The translations under genes and the position numbers were made by a program. Of a stretch of DNA of 64,000 nt, positions 27,297 to 36,177 are shown one piece after another. Numbering within the stretch: the stretch's first letter is position 1; each line of letters starts with the position of its first letter. Source of the DNA: Sphingomonas faeni. Lineage in GTDB: Bacteria; Pseudomonadota; Alphaproteobacteria; Sphingomonadales; Sphingomonadaceae. The stretch spans positions 1 to 64,000 of the forward strand of contig NZ_JANBVH010000014.1 of assembly GCF_024273235.1 (NCBI RefSeq). Reading direction: 5' to 3'. The notes beneath the pieces were generated by a model. It was not told the DNA's origin. It made no database searches and saw nothing but the letters and a program-made list of their open reading frames with translations.

Positions 27297-28946
27297 TCAA
27301 GACAGCAGGATACGCCGCACGGCCCCCTCGGGATCGTCGACCATGCGGCTCGTCGTATCGAACACCATCGTCTGGCAACGCTGCGGATCGGTTGGCGTCC
27401 AGGCCAGCCCCGGCTGGCTCGGGTTGCCGGTGCGCGCGAAGTTCGCCCATGCGGTCGACATGGTCCGCGCGACGCGCTGCGCTTCCGGCGTGTTACCGGT
27501 GCCCTGGTCGCACAGCTTCGTGTTGTCGAAGCAGAAGGCGAGATCGGCGGTGTGCCATGCGCCGGCCACGCCACCCAGTTGGGGCGACTGCCACTGGAAC
27601 AGATACTGGTACACGGGCGCGCCGCGCTGCGCGTGTTTCAGGCGTACCATGTCCTGCACGCGGTTGCGGTTCTGCAAGCCCTGCACGCCGTACGCCAGCG
27701 TCCGCACCGCCTTTTCAGGATGCGCCTGCTTCATCGCCGCGATCAACCGCCCGGCCTTGTCGCCGCCCATCTGCGCGGTGAGATCGGTCCGCCACTGCGC
27801 CTCGCTCGGGTTGTAGCCCCAGCGCATGCCCTCCTCGCTGACGTTGCCGATCAGCATCGGCACGTCGCGCGAAACGTCCGGCGCGATGGCCGAGAACGAG
27901 CGGACGTCGATCACCTTGCCGTCGAGCGTCGGATTCCAGCCTACGCGCGGCGTCAGCGAAGGCCCCATCGGCCCGCGCGGGCCGTTGATGTCGTTCGAAA
28001 CCTTGTTCCCCGCATCGAACAGCGGCTTCCACGCGATCCGCTGAAGCGCGCCGATATCCTTGGGCCCGATGTTCAGTTCGCGCAGCACGCGCCGCGAGAA
28101 ATCCCGCGACTGCTCGGCTGTCGGCAGCGCACCGCCGCCGCCGGACTGCACCGCGGCGCGGTGGATCAGGCCCTTGCCGGTCGCCATGCCAAGCAACGTC
28201 GTCACCTTGGAGCCGCCGCCGGACTGGCCGTAAATCATCACCCTGTCGGGATCGCCGCCGAACCGGGCGATGTTCTCATGCACCCAGCGCAAGGCCGCGA
28301 CGCAATCGGTCATGCTGACGTTGGCCGACTCCTCGTACGCCGCGCCGCCGACTTCGGTCAGATCGAGGAACCCGAGGACGTTCAGGCGGTGGTTGAGCGA
28401 CACCTGCACCACGTCGTGATTCCGTGCCATCTGCGCCCCATCATGCGACGCGAGTTCATAGGAGGAGCCGAACGCGAAACCGCCGCCATGGAAATAGACC
28501 ATGACCGGACGATTGCCGGACAACGCCGGCGTCCAGATATTCAGCTTGAGCATGTCCTCGCCGACGAAACCATCGGTCCATTGCTGAAGGAACGTGTGTT
28601 CGACGGCGTTGAAATCGTGGAGCGTCTGCGGACAGTTCGCGCCATAGGCGACGGCGTTGCGGGCCTCGGTCCAGCGCTGGGGCGGCTTGGCCGGCAACCA
28701 GCGGTTCTCGCCGCCAGTGTCGGCACCGTAAGGAATGCCCTTAAAGGTGTAGACGTCGTCCTGAACATAGCCGCTAACCGGGCCGTACTGCGTTCGAACG
28801 GTCGCGTCCTTCGGCGTCGAGCAGGTCCCCGAAGCCGAGCGAACACGTGCAGTCTGCGCGCTCGCCATAGGCGGCAACATCAGCCCCGCCCCCGTCAAGA
28901 TCGGCGCAAGCATCGCACGACGGCGATCCACGAATGGCCCGGTCAT
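27297..28946 (-). CDS. type-B carboxylesterase
   Basis: This 549-residue secreted enzyme belongs to the carboxylesterase type B (cholinesterase-like) family. The family landmarks are FKGIPYGA near residue 70, EDMLKLNIWTP, YFHGGGF and the nucleophile Ser242 in IYGQSGGGS. The N-terminus FVDRRRAMLAPILTGAGL could be a Tat or Sec signal. ATG 28946 has AAGGGAG upstream; the frame is open to 29153 without a credible start. It is the first gene of the minus-strand run and diverges from the GH9 gene across a region with a LacI-type operator. Type-B esterases in plant-polysaccharide loci often act on feruloyl or acetyl esters. Confidence 0.9.
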   Translation of the reverse strand: MTGPFVDRRRAMLAPILTGAGLMLPPMASAQTARVRSASGTCSTPKDATVRTQYGPVSGYVQDDVYTFKGIPYGADTGGENRWLPAKPPQRWTEARNAVAYGANCPQTLHDFNAVEHTFLQQWTDGFVGEDMLKLNIWTPALSGNRPVMVYFHGGGFAFGSSYELASHDGAQMARNHDVVQVSLNHRLNVLGFLDLTEVGGAAYEESANVSMTDCVAALRWVHENIARFGGDPDRVMIYGQSGGGSKVTTLLGMATGKGLIHRAAVQSGGGGALPTAEQSRDFSRRVLRELNIGPKDIGALQRIAWKPLFDAGNKVSNDINGPRGPMGPSLTPRVGWNPTLDGKVIDVRSFSAIAPDVSRDVPMLIGNVSEEGMRWGYNPSEAQWRTDLTAQMGGDKAGRLIAAMKQAHPEKAVRTLAYGVQGLQNRNRVQDMVRLKHAQRGAPVYQYLFQWQSPQLGGVAGAWHTADLAFCFDNTKLCDQGTGNTPEAQRVARTMSTAWANFARTGNPSQPGLAWTPTDPQRCQTMVFDTTSRMVDDPEGAVRRILLS

Positions 28947-29133
28947 CCTCACTCCCTTCAGGGATTGCTCGCAGGTCATTGGCCCGTGCATTCGGCGACG
29001 CCGATGCGACGGAGTGCCTGGGCATCCTCTTGCGCATCCTATGCTGATACCGCTATCGAGTCTACCGCGCCCCGTTTTCAGTCTTGGGAGGCGTATGCGA
29101 TCCGTACTCCAAGACCGCTGGCGCATCATCTTG

Positions 29134-29144
29134 TTAGCGCTATA
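29134..29144. promoter_or_regulatory. putative LacI-family operator
   Basis: TTAGCGCTATA lies in the 248-base divergent region between the carboxylesterase and GH9 genes, with TAGCGCTA as its perfect core. It matches the core of the 33515 site and the published GTTAGCGCTA type of Caulobacter xylose operators. One site here could control both divergent runs. The rest of the divergent region shows no other obvious signal. Confidence 0.5.
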
Positions 29145-29194
29145 GTACGACAATAGTTGCCGATTCTAGAGCGACGAGCAGAGATCGAGAGGGG

Positions 29195-31774
29195 ATGACC
29201 GTGGCGACACGATCCGCAATGTGGATGATTGGGGCCTTGCTGGCGAGTACCGCGCCGCTCGCGGCTCAGACCGCCGCTCCCGTCGCGACCAAACCTGCAA
29301 ACACGGAGATGGTCCTGGGCGATTCGGGCTATTACGAGGCACCGGCCGCCAATGTTCTGGTCTTCTCCAACTGGTATGATGGCCTGTTCGCTGATTCGAA
29401 GATCAGCGGCGTCGAGATCGTCCAGCAGGGCGAGCGCATCGCCACCAACGGCGACGTCCGCCTATCGGCCACGCCGGGACAATGGGATGCGATCGGCAGG
29501 CTGGTCGATCGCAAGGTCGACGCCGCGAGCGGCACCATCACCGTCACGCTAGAATATCCCGACTATAAATGGCGCTATCGCGTGCGTTCGGAAAAGCGCG
29601 GCGGTGCGGTCGCCGTCTCGGTGATCCTCGACGAGCCGGTACCGGCCGCGCTCGCGGGCAAGGCTGGGTTCAACCTCGAATTCCTCCCCGCCGCCTATTT
29701 TCACCACAGCTATATGGCCGACGGCGTCAGCGGCGCGTTCCCGGTCTATCCGGCCGATGCGATGATCCAGACGCCGCAGCGCAACGCGGCAAGCGGTCGC
29801 GCGGAAGGGCCCGGCGCCGAGCCGACCGCGATCGCCAAGGGCAGCCGCTTCGTGCTCGCGCCCGAGGATCCGGCACGCCGCGTGACGATCCGCTCGACCG
29901 CCGAAGTGCAGCTCTTCGACGGTCGCAACCAGGCGCAGAATGGCTGGTTCGTGCTCCGCTCGCTGCTGCCGGCCGGGCGCACCGGCACCGTGCTCGAATG
30001 GACGATCCAGCCCAACAGCGTGCCGGGCTGGCTCCGTCCCCCGGTGATCGCACACTCGCAGCTCGGTTATACGCCCGACGCGCGGAAGGTCGCGACGATC
30101 GAACTCGACCGCAACGACCGCCGCGCGCTGCCCGCGCGCCTGCTCCGCGTCGGCGAGGACGGCAGCATGACGCCAATGCCGACCGCGCCCGCCAAGCGCT
30201 GGGGCGACTATCTCCGCTACAGCTACCTGCAACTCGATTTCAGCGCTGTGCGCCAGCCCGGCACCTACGTGCTCGAATACGGCACCACGCGCACCGCGCC
30301 GTTCCGCATCGCTGTCGATGCCTATGCCGGCGCATGGCACCCGACGCTCGACGTGTATTTCCCGGTCGCGATGGACCATATGTTCGTCAACGAAGGCTAC
30401 CGCGTCTGGCACGGCGACGCGCACCGCGACGATGCGCGTCAGGCGCCGGTGAACCACGAACATATCGATCTCTACGCGCAGGGGCCGACCACCGACACGA
30501 AGTTCAAGCCGGGCGAGCACATCCCCGGCCTCGCCGTCGGCGGCTGGTTCGACGCGGGCGACTACGACATCCGCACCCAGTCGCAATATCAGGTGATCCG
30601 CTCGCTGGTCGACAGCTGGGAGCGCTGGCGCCCGATGCGCGACACCACCGCGGTCGACTGGACGCGGCGCAAGACCGAGATGCACGTTCCCGACGGCACG
30701 CCCGATCTCGTCCAGCAGATCCGCCACGGGACGTTGCAACTCGTCGCACAGTTCGATGCGGTCGGCCATGCGATCCACGGCATCGTCGAGCCGGACGTCG
30801 CGCAATACACGCATCTCGGCGACGCCTCGACCAAGACCGACGGGCTGGTCTACGATACAGCGCTGAAGCTCGGCGAGGAAAAGAACGGCCGCAGCGGTAC
30901 GCCCGACGACCGATGGGCGTTCACGACCAAGGCATCGGCGCTGAACTACGGCTCGATCGCCGGGCTGGCGGCGGCATCGCGCGCGCTTGCGGAGGCCGAT
31001 CCGGCGCTGTCGAAGAAGGCGCTGGGGATCGCGACGCGGACCTGGGCGGAGGAACAGTCGCACGCGCCCGATCTGTACCAGCACGGCAACACCACCGGCG
31101 GACCGCTGGATGCGGAGCGCTTCGCCGCTGCGGTCGAGCTGCTGCGGACTACGCGCGATCCTCGCTACGTCGCCGCGGTCCAGTCGCTGTGGCCGGCGAT
31201 GGAAAAGACCTTCGCCTTCAATCTGCGCGATGCGGTGGCGGCGATCCCGTTCATGCCACCAGCCTACCGCGCGGCGATGGTCCCGGCGGTTCGCGCCTAT
31301 GCCACCGCTACCGAGACCGCCGCGAAGGCCAATCCGTTCGGCGTGCCGATCACGACCGGCGGCTGGGCGGGCAGCGGCACCGTGCTCGGCACTGCGCTGA
31401 ACGCGTACACGCTGCACAAGGCGTTCCCGGAGATCATGCCCGCCGACGCGGTGTTCCGCGGACTGGAGTTCCTGGTCGGCCACCATCCCGGATCCGACAT
31501 ATCGTTCGTATCGGCCGTCGGCACCGTCTCGAAGGAAGTCGCCTACGGCAACAACCGCGCCGACTTCTCGTTCATCGCCGGAGGCGTCGTGCCGGGGGTG
31601 CTGATCATCAAGCCGGACCTGCCCGAGAACCATGAGGACTGGCCGTTCTTCTGGGGCGAGAACGAATACGTCATCCCCGAAGGCGCAATGTGGATCGAAC
31701 TCGCCCAGGCCGCGCAGGAGCTTGCCGCGGCAGCTGGGTCCAAGCCAACCCAGACAGCGAACGCAACCAAGTGA
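29195..31774 (+). CDS. GH9 glycoside hydrolase with N-terminal Ig-like domain
   Basis: This 859-residue secreted protein is a family 9 glycoside hydrolase, the inverting cellulase-type (alpha/alpha)6 barrel. An Ig-like CelD-N domain precedes the barrel (HSQLGYTPDARKVATIEL, near residue 290). Catalytic Asp453 and Asp456 are in GGWFDAGDYD, and the C-terminal block WGENEYVI holds the catalytic Glu (Glu824). About 260 residues ahead of the Ig domain are extra and unassigned. GH9 enzymes usually cut beta-1,4-glucan, so in this locus xyloglucan or mixed-linkage backbone is a possible target. The ATG follows GAGAGGGG directly; the GTG two codons on is better spaced and could be the start. Confidence 0.88.
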   Translation: MTVATRSAMWMIGALLASTAPLAAQTAAPVATKPANTEMVLGDSGYYEAPAANVLVFSNWYDGLFADSKISGVEIVQQGERIATNGDVRLSATPGQWDAIGRLVDRKVDAASGTITVTLEYPDYKWRYRVRSEKRGGAVAVSVILDEPVPAALAGKAGFNLEFLPAAYFHHSYMADGVSGAFPVYPADAMIQTPQRNAASGRAEGPGAEPTAIAKGSRFVLAPEDPARRVTIRSTAEVQLFDGRNQAQNGWFVLRSLLPAGRTGTVLEWTIQPNSVPGWLRPPVIAHSQLGYTPDARKVATIELDRNDRRALPARLLRVGEDGSMTPMPTAPAKRWGDYLRYSYLQLDFSAVRQPGTYVLEYGTTRTAPFRIAVDAYAGAWHPTLDVYFPVAMDHMFVNEGYRVWHGDAHRDDARQAPVNHEHIDLYAQGPTTDTKFKPGEHIPGLAVGGWFDAGDYDIRTQSQYQVIRSLVDSWERWRPMRDTTAVDWTRRKTEMHVPDGTPDLVQQIRHGTLQLVAQFDAVGHAIHGIVEPDVAQYTHLGDASTKTDGLVYDTALKLGEEKNGRSGTPDDRWAFTTKASALNYGSIAGLAAASRALAEADPALSKKALGIATRTWAEEQSHAPDLYQHGNTTGGPLDAERFAAAVELLRTTRDPRYVAAVQSLWPAMEKTFAFNLRDAVAAIPFMPPAYRAAMVPAVRAYATATETAAKANPFGVPITTGGWAGSGTVLGTALNAYTLHKAFPEIMPADAVFRGLEFLVGHHPGSDISFVSAVGTVSKEVAYGNNRADFSFIAGGVVPGVLIIKPDLPENHEDWPFFWGENEYVIPEGAMWIELAQAAQELAAAAGSKPTQTANATK

Positions 31775-31782
31775 GAACCGCC

Positions 31783-33426
31783 ATGAAAATCCAGACGTTC
31801 GCGTTGCTCGCCGGTCTCGCCTTGGGAACGCCCGCCTTCGCGAGCGACGCACCGCGGTTCAGCAGCTTCAGCTATGACGGTCAGACGCAGGAGAAGGTCA
31901 CCGTCGGCCCCGGCCAGTACCGCAACCCGATCCTGTCGGGCTATTATCCCGATCCATCGGTGACGCGCGTCGGCGACGATTATTACCTCGTCCTCTCCTC
32001 GTTCGCGCATTATCCCGGCCTGCCGATCTTCAAGTCGAAGGACCTGGTGAACTGGACGCAGATCGGCAACGCGATCGATCGCCCGGAGCAGCTCGACTTC
32101 ACCGGCAGGCGCACGTCGCAGGCGGTGTTCGCACCCGACATTTCGTTCCACGACGGCGTCTTCTACATCGTCAACACCTGCGTCGAGTGCAAAGGCAATT
32201 TCGTCATCACGGCTAAGGACCCGGCCGGACCATGGTCGAACCCGACATGGCTGCCGTTCGAGGGCATCGACCCGTCGATCTACTGGGAAGGCGACAAGGC
32301 CTATATCGTCAACAACCGAGCGCCCGCGGAGCCGCCACGCTACGATGGCCACCGCGCGATCTGGATCCAGGAATATGACTGGCGCGCGGGCAAGATGGTC
32401 GGCGACAGCACGCAACTGGTCAATGGCGGCGTCGACATCTCGAAGAAGCCGGTGTGGATCGAAGGTCCGCACATCTTCCGCAAGGACGGTCATTATTACC
32501 TGACCGCAGCCGAGGGCGGCACCAGCGTCAACCATTCGCAGGTCGCGCTGCGCTCCAAGTCGCTCCGCGGACCTTACGTCGCGTTCGCCGGCAATCCGAT
32601 CCTGACGCAGCGCGATCTCGATCCGGCGCGTCCCAACCCGATCACCTCGACCGGCCACGCAAAGCTGGTCCAGACGCAGAACGGCGACTGGTACGCAACC
32701 TTCCTCGGGGTTCGTCCGTACGAGGGCGACTATTACAACATCGGCCGCGAGACGTTCTTGTTACCGGTAACATGGAAGGGTGGCTGGCCGATCATCCTGC
32801 CGAAGGGCCAGCCCGTCCCGTTCGTCGGCACCAAGCCGAAACTGCCCGCCAGCCCGCCGAGCCGGATCCCGACCAGCGGCGATTTCCGCTATGTCGAAAG
32901 CTTCGACGGCAGCAAGCTGGCGATGCAATGGGTCGGCGTGCGCACGCCCAAGGCGCCCTTCTACCGGCTCGAAACCGGTGACCTGGTCCTCGACCATGGC
33001 GGCCGCATCGGCGACCTGTCGCGCGTGCCGTCGTTCGTCGGGCGTCGGCAGCAGCATCACGTCGCGACGATGTCGACCACGGTCCGCTTTACCCCCGATA
33101 CCGATGGCGATCGCGCAGGTCTGGTCGCGATGCAGAGCGACACGAATTTCCTGTTCTTCGGCGTTACCCGGATCGCCGGCAAGCCGGTCGTCGCGCTCTA
33201 CACCAACGACAATGGCAAGGAGCAACTGGTCGGGTCTGCGCCCATCACAGGCGCGGGCCCCGTCACGCTGACGATCCGCGCGAATAGCGGCACGATGGCG
33301 TTCGACTATGACGGTGCGGGCGGCAAACGGACCTTGGCAAGCGACGTGGACGCTCGGTTCCTGAGCACCAAGACCGCGGGCGGTTTCGTCGGCACGCTGG
33401 TTGGCCCCTATGCGTGGCTGCAGTGA
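31783..33426 (+). CDS. GH43 beta-xylosidase/arabinofuranosidase
   Basis: This 547-residue secreted enzyme is a family 43 hydrolase. The base Asp57 is in SGYYPDPS, the middle Asp in EGIDPSIYW, and the acid Glu in WIEGPHIF; ITSTGHAKLVQTQNGDWYA closes the propeller. From about residue 370 a concanavalin-like C-terminal domain follows, as in beta-xylosidases of the larger subfamilies. The signal peptide ends at AFASD. The frame is open upstream inside the GH9 gene, but ATG 31783 lies eight bases after the GH9 stop and begins the signal peptide, so the two are an operon. It would release xylose or arabinose in the periplasm. Confidence 0.92.
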   Translation: MKIQTFALLAGLALGTPAFASDAPRFSSFSYDGQTQEKVTVGPGQYRNPILSGYYPDPSVTRVGDDYYLVLSSFAHYPGLPIFKSKDLVNWTQIGNAIDRPEQLDFTGRRTSQAVFAPDISFHDGVFYIVNTCVECKGNFVITAKDPAGPWSNPTWLPFEGIDPSIYWEGDKAYIVNNRAPAEPPRYDGHRAIWIQEYDWRAGKMVGDSTQLVNGGVDISKKPVWIEGPHIFRKDGHYYLTAAEGGTSVNHSQVALRSKSLRGPYVAFAGNPILTQRDLDPARPNPITSTGHAKLVQTQNGDWYATFLGVRPYEGDYYNIGRETFLLPVTWKGGWPIILPKGQPVPFVGTKPKLPASPPSRIPTSGDFRYVESFDGSKLAMQWVGVRTPKAPFYRLETGDLVLDHGGRIGDLSRVPSFVGRRQQHHVATMSTTVRFTPDTDGDRAGLVAMQSDTNFLFFGVTRIAGKPVVALYTNDNGKEQLVGSAPITGAGPVTLTIRANSGTMAFDYDGAGGKRTLASDVDARFLSTKTAGGFVGTLVGPYAWLQ

Positions 33427-33498
33427 CGCATTCGAACGCGACCGATGGCGTATGCGACCACGACGTGATCGACAGCCATCCGCGCCGCGTGCTAAGTG

Positions 33499-33526
33499 TT
33501 GACACGTTTCGCACGGTAGCGCTACC
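33499..33526 (+). promoter_or_regulatory. promoter -35 box with overlapping LacI-type operator
   Basis: TTGACA at 33499-33504 is a consensus -35 box, and the perfect palindrome GGTAGCGCTACC at 33515-33526 covers the position expected for the -10 box. A repressor bound there would block RNA polymerase. The palindrome matches the XylR-type operators of Caulobacter. The promoter would serve the GH43, xylB and xylA genes. Confidence 0.68.
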
Positions 33527-33586
33527 CAAGCACATCGAAGCTCGACGCCACAATAGATGGTGAACATTAGGAAGGACCACGGACCG

Positions 33587-34723
33587 ATGCGTTTCAGCCT
33601 CGCGCCTACGCTCGTCATTGCCGCACTTGCCGCAACGGGTACGATCGCCCTAGCCCAGACCAATGGGGCCAACGCCCCGGCGAAAACCCCGTCCGCCGGC
33701 AAGGAACCGCGGAGCCCTGACGGAAAGCGCTATCTGTCGCAGCCGCTGGTCACCAGCATCTATACGGCCGATCCGTCGGCGCATGTCTTCAACGGCAAGA
33801 TCTACGTCTATCCGAGCCACGACATCGACGTGAAGATCGCCGACGACGATCTCGGCAATCAATATGCGATGCGCGACTACCGCGTCCTGAGCATGGACCG
33901 GATCGGCGGGCCGGTGAAGATCAACGGCGTTGCGCTCGACGTGAAGGACGTGCCCTGGGCGTCGCAGCAGATGTGGGCCCCCGATGCCGCCTACAAGAAC
34001 GGCACCTATTACCTATACTTCCCCGCGCGCGACAAACAGCTCGACAAGAACGGCCTCGGCACGTTCCGGATCGGCGTCGCCACGTCGAAGAGCCCGGTCG
34101 GCCCGTTCAAGGCGGATCCCAAGCCGATCGAGGGCAGCTTCTCGATGGACCCCGCGGTGTTCACCGACGCGAACGGCACCAGCTATATGTATTTCGGCGG
34201 GATCTGGGGTGGGCAACTTCAGCGCTGGAAGGACGGCAAGTTCGATCCCAACGGGTCGGATACCGATCTCGGGAAGGACGATCAGCCTGCATTGTCCGGC
34301 AAGATCGCCCGCATGAATCCCGACATGAAGAGCTTTGCCGAGACGCCGCGCGACGTCCAGATCCTCGACGAAGCCGGCAAGCCCGTGCTCGGCGGCGATC
34401 ATGAGCGCCGCTTTTTCGAGGCGTCGTGGGTCTTCAAGCGCGGCGGCAAATATTACTACACCTACTCGACCGGCGACACGCACTTCCTGAACTACGCGAC
34501 CGGCGACAATCCCTATGGCCCGTTCACGTACAAGGGTCATATCCTCAAGCCCGTCCAAGGCTGGACCAGCCACCATTCGATCATCGAATGGAACAAGAAA
34601 TGGTGGCTGTTCTATGCGGACACGCAGCTCAGCAACAAGAACCACCTCCGCAACGTCAAGGTGACCGAACTGAAGTTCGCACCCGACGGCTCGATCCCGA
34701 CCATCGATCCGTTCGTCAACTGA
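33587..34723 (+). CDS. GH43 (subfamily 1-like) beta-xylosidase
   Basis: This 378-residue enzyme is a short, single-domain family 43 hydrolase resembling the beta-xylosidases placed next to xylA and xylB in many bacteria. The base is Asp62 in SIYTADPSAH, followed by YVYPSHD, QQMWAPDAAYKNGTYYLYFPA, the middle Asp of FSMDPAVF and the acid Glu of RFFEASWVFK. A signal peptide ends at ALAQT. ATG 33587 is chosen over 33557 because AGGAAGG precedes it and the signal peptide starts there. Its stop overlaps the xylulokinase start in TGATG. The preceding palindrome implies control by xylose through a LacI-type repressor. Confidence 0.9.
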   Translation: MRFSLAPTLVIAALAATGTIALAQTNGANAPAKTPSAGKEPRSPDGKRYLSQPLVTSIYTADPSAHVFNGKIYVYPSHDIDVKIADDDLGNQYAMRDYRVLSMDRIGGPVKINGVALDVKDVPWASQQMWAPDAAYKNGTYYLYFPARDKQLDKNGLGTFRIGVATSKSPVGPFKADPKPIEGSFSMDPAVFTDANGTSYMYFGGIWGGQLQRWKDGKFDPNGSDTDLGKDDQPALSGKIARMNPDMKSFAETPRDVQILDEAGKPVLGGDHERRFFEASWVFKRGGKYYYTYSTGDTHFLNYATGDNPYGPFTYKGHILKPVQGWTSHHSIIEWNKKWWLFYADTQLSNKNHLRNVKVTELKFAPDGSIPTIDPFVN

Positions 34724-36168
34724 TGTTCCTCGGAATCGATATCGGCACCTCGGGTGTCAAGGCCGTGGTGCTCGATGAGCATGGCAGCGTGGTGGGCCAA
34801 GGCACAGCCGCGCTGACCGTCCAGCGGCCGCATCCGCTCTGGTCCGAGCAGGATCCCGATGCGTGGTGGAAGGCGACGATCGCTGCGGTCCAGGCGATCG
34901 ACCCGAGCGTCCGCCGCTCGGTGCGCGGCATCGGGCTCGCCGGCCAGATGCACGGCGCGACGCTGCTCGACGCCGACGACAAGCCGCTGCGCCCTGCGAT
35001 CCTGTGGAACGACGGCCGCTGCTTTGCCGAATGCGAGGCACTGGAGCGCGCCGTCCCCGATCTGCGTAAGATCTCGGGCAACATCGCGATGCCCGGCTTC
35101 ACCGCACCGAAACTGCTGTGGGTCCGCGAGCATGAGCCCGAAGTCTTCGCGAAGATCGCCACGGTGCTGTTGCCGAAGGACTATGTCCGGCTGCTGATGA
35201 CTGGCGACAAGGCGTCGGACCTGTCGGACAGCGCTGGCACGCTATGGCTCGATGTCGGTGGCCGTTGCTGGAGCGACGAGATTCTCACAGCCTGCGGCCT
35301 GACTCAGGCGCAGATGCCGGCGCTGTTCGAGGGCACGGAGATCACCGGCACGCTTACCGCCGAGGTCGCCGAGCTGTGGGGCATGCCGCAGGTCCCGGTC
35401 GCCGCGGGCGGCAGCGACAATGCGGCGGGAGCGGTCGGCGTCGGTGTCGTGGCAGATGGCGATGCGCTGCTGTCGCTCGGCACGTCGGGCGTGATTTTCG
35501 TCGCGACCAACGACTTCCGCCCCAATCCGGCGCGCGCGGTCCACGCCTTCTGTCACGCGCTCCCCGGCATGTGGCACCAGATGTCGGTCCATCTGTCGGC
35601 GGCGTCGTGCATCGATTGGGTCGCGCGGATCACCGGCGCCGCCGGTGTCGCCGACCTGTTCGCGCGCGCCGAGGCCGCCGGCCCCGCCAGTGGCCCCGAA
35701 ATTTTCCTCCCCTACCTCTCGGGCGAGCGCACGCCGCACAATGACCCCGAGGTTCGCGGCGCGTTCCTCCGCCTCGACAACGACACCGACGCCGGCCGCT
35801 TGTCGCAGGCGGTACTCGAAGGCGTGGCGTTCGCGCTCGCCGACGGTCTCGACGTGTTGCGTGAGGCCGGCACGACCGTCGAACGCCTCGCGGTGATCGG
35901 CGGCGGCGCCCGATCGCGCTATTGGGGCCAGGTGATCGCCGCGGCGATGGAGGTCGAGCTCGTCTACCTCCAGGGCGGCGAGGTCGGCCCCGCGCTCGGT
36001 GCCGCCCGCCTTGCCCAGCTCGGCGTCGATGGCGGCGACCCTGCCGCCGTCTGCGTCGCGCCCCCCGTCTCGCACACCATCGTCCCCGACCCTGTCCTCG
36101 TCTCGGAACTCGCCGAGAAGAAGGCCGCGTTCCGCCAAGCCTATTCCCGCATCACCCCCAAATCGTAG
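34723..36168 (+). CDS. xylB: xylulokinase
   Basis: This 481-residue cytoplasmic kinase phosphorylates D-xylulose to xylulose 5-phosphate with ATP, feeding the pentose phosphate pathway. FGGY-kinase landmarks are GIDIGTSGVKAVV at the N-terminus, LAGQMHGATLLD, AILWNDGR, PLIGGGARS-like VIGGGARSRYW and the ATP-site LGAARLA near the C-terminus. The length fits the family. The frame runs upstream to 34426 but is overlapped by the GH43 gene; ATG 34723 shares bases with the GH43 stop. It is followed nine bases later by xylose isomerase, so both enzymes of the isomerase route are made together. Confidence 0.96.
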   Translation: MFLGIDIGTSGVKAVVLDEHGSVVGQGTAALTVQRPHPLWSEQDPDAWWKATIAAVQAIDPSVRRSVRGIGLAGQMHGATLLDADDKPLRPAILWNDGRCFAECEALERAVPDLRKISGNIAMPGFTAPKLLWVREHEPEVFAKIATVLLPKDYVRLLMTGDKASDLSDSAGTLWLDVGGRCWSDEILTACGLTQAQMPALFEGTEITGTLTAEVAELWGMPQVPVAAGGSDNAAGAVGVGVVADGDALLSLGTSGVIFVATNDFRPNPARAVHAFCHALPGMWHQMSVHLSAASCIDWVARITGAAGVADLFARAEAAGPASGPEIFLPYLSGERTPHNDPEVRGAFLRLDNDTDAGRLSQAVLEGVAFALADGLDVLREAGTTVERLAVIGGGARSRYWGQVIAAAMEVELVYLQGGEVGPALGAARLAQLGVDGGDPAAVCVAPPVSHTIVPDPVLVSELAEKKAAFRQAYSRITPKS

Positions 36169-36177
36169 GAAGCTTTG

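Noticed and set aside
27263..27574. N-terminal extension of the hydrolase at 26345
   Set aside because: It overlaps the carboxylesterase gene and precedes the signal peptide, which must be at the N-terminus.
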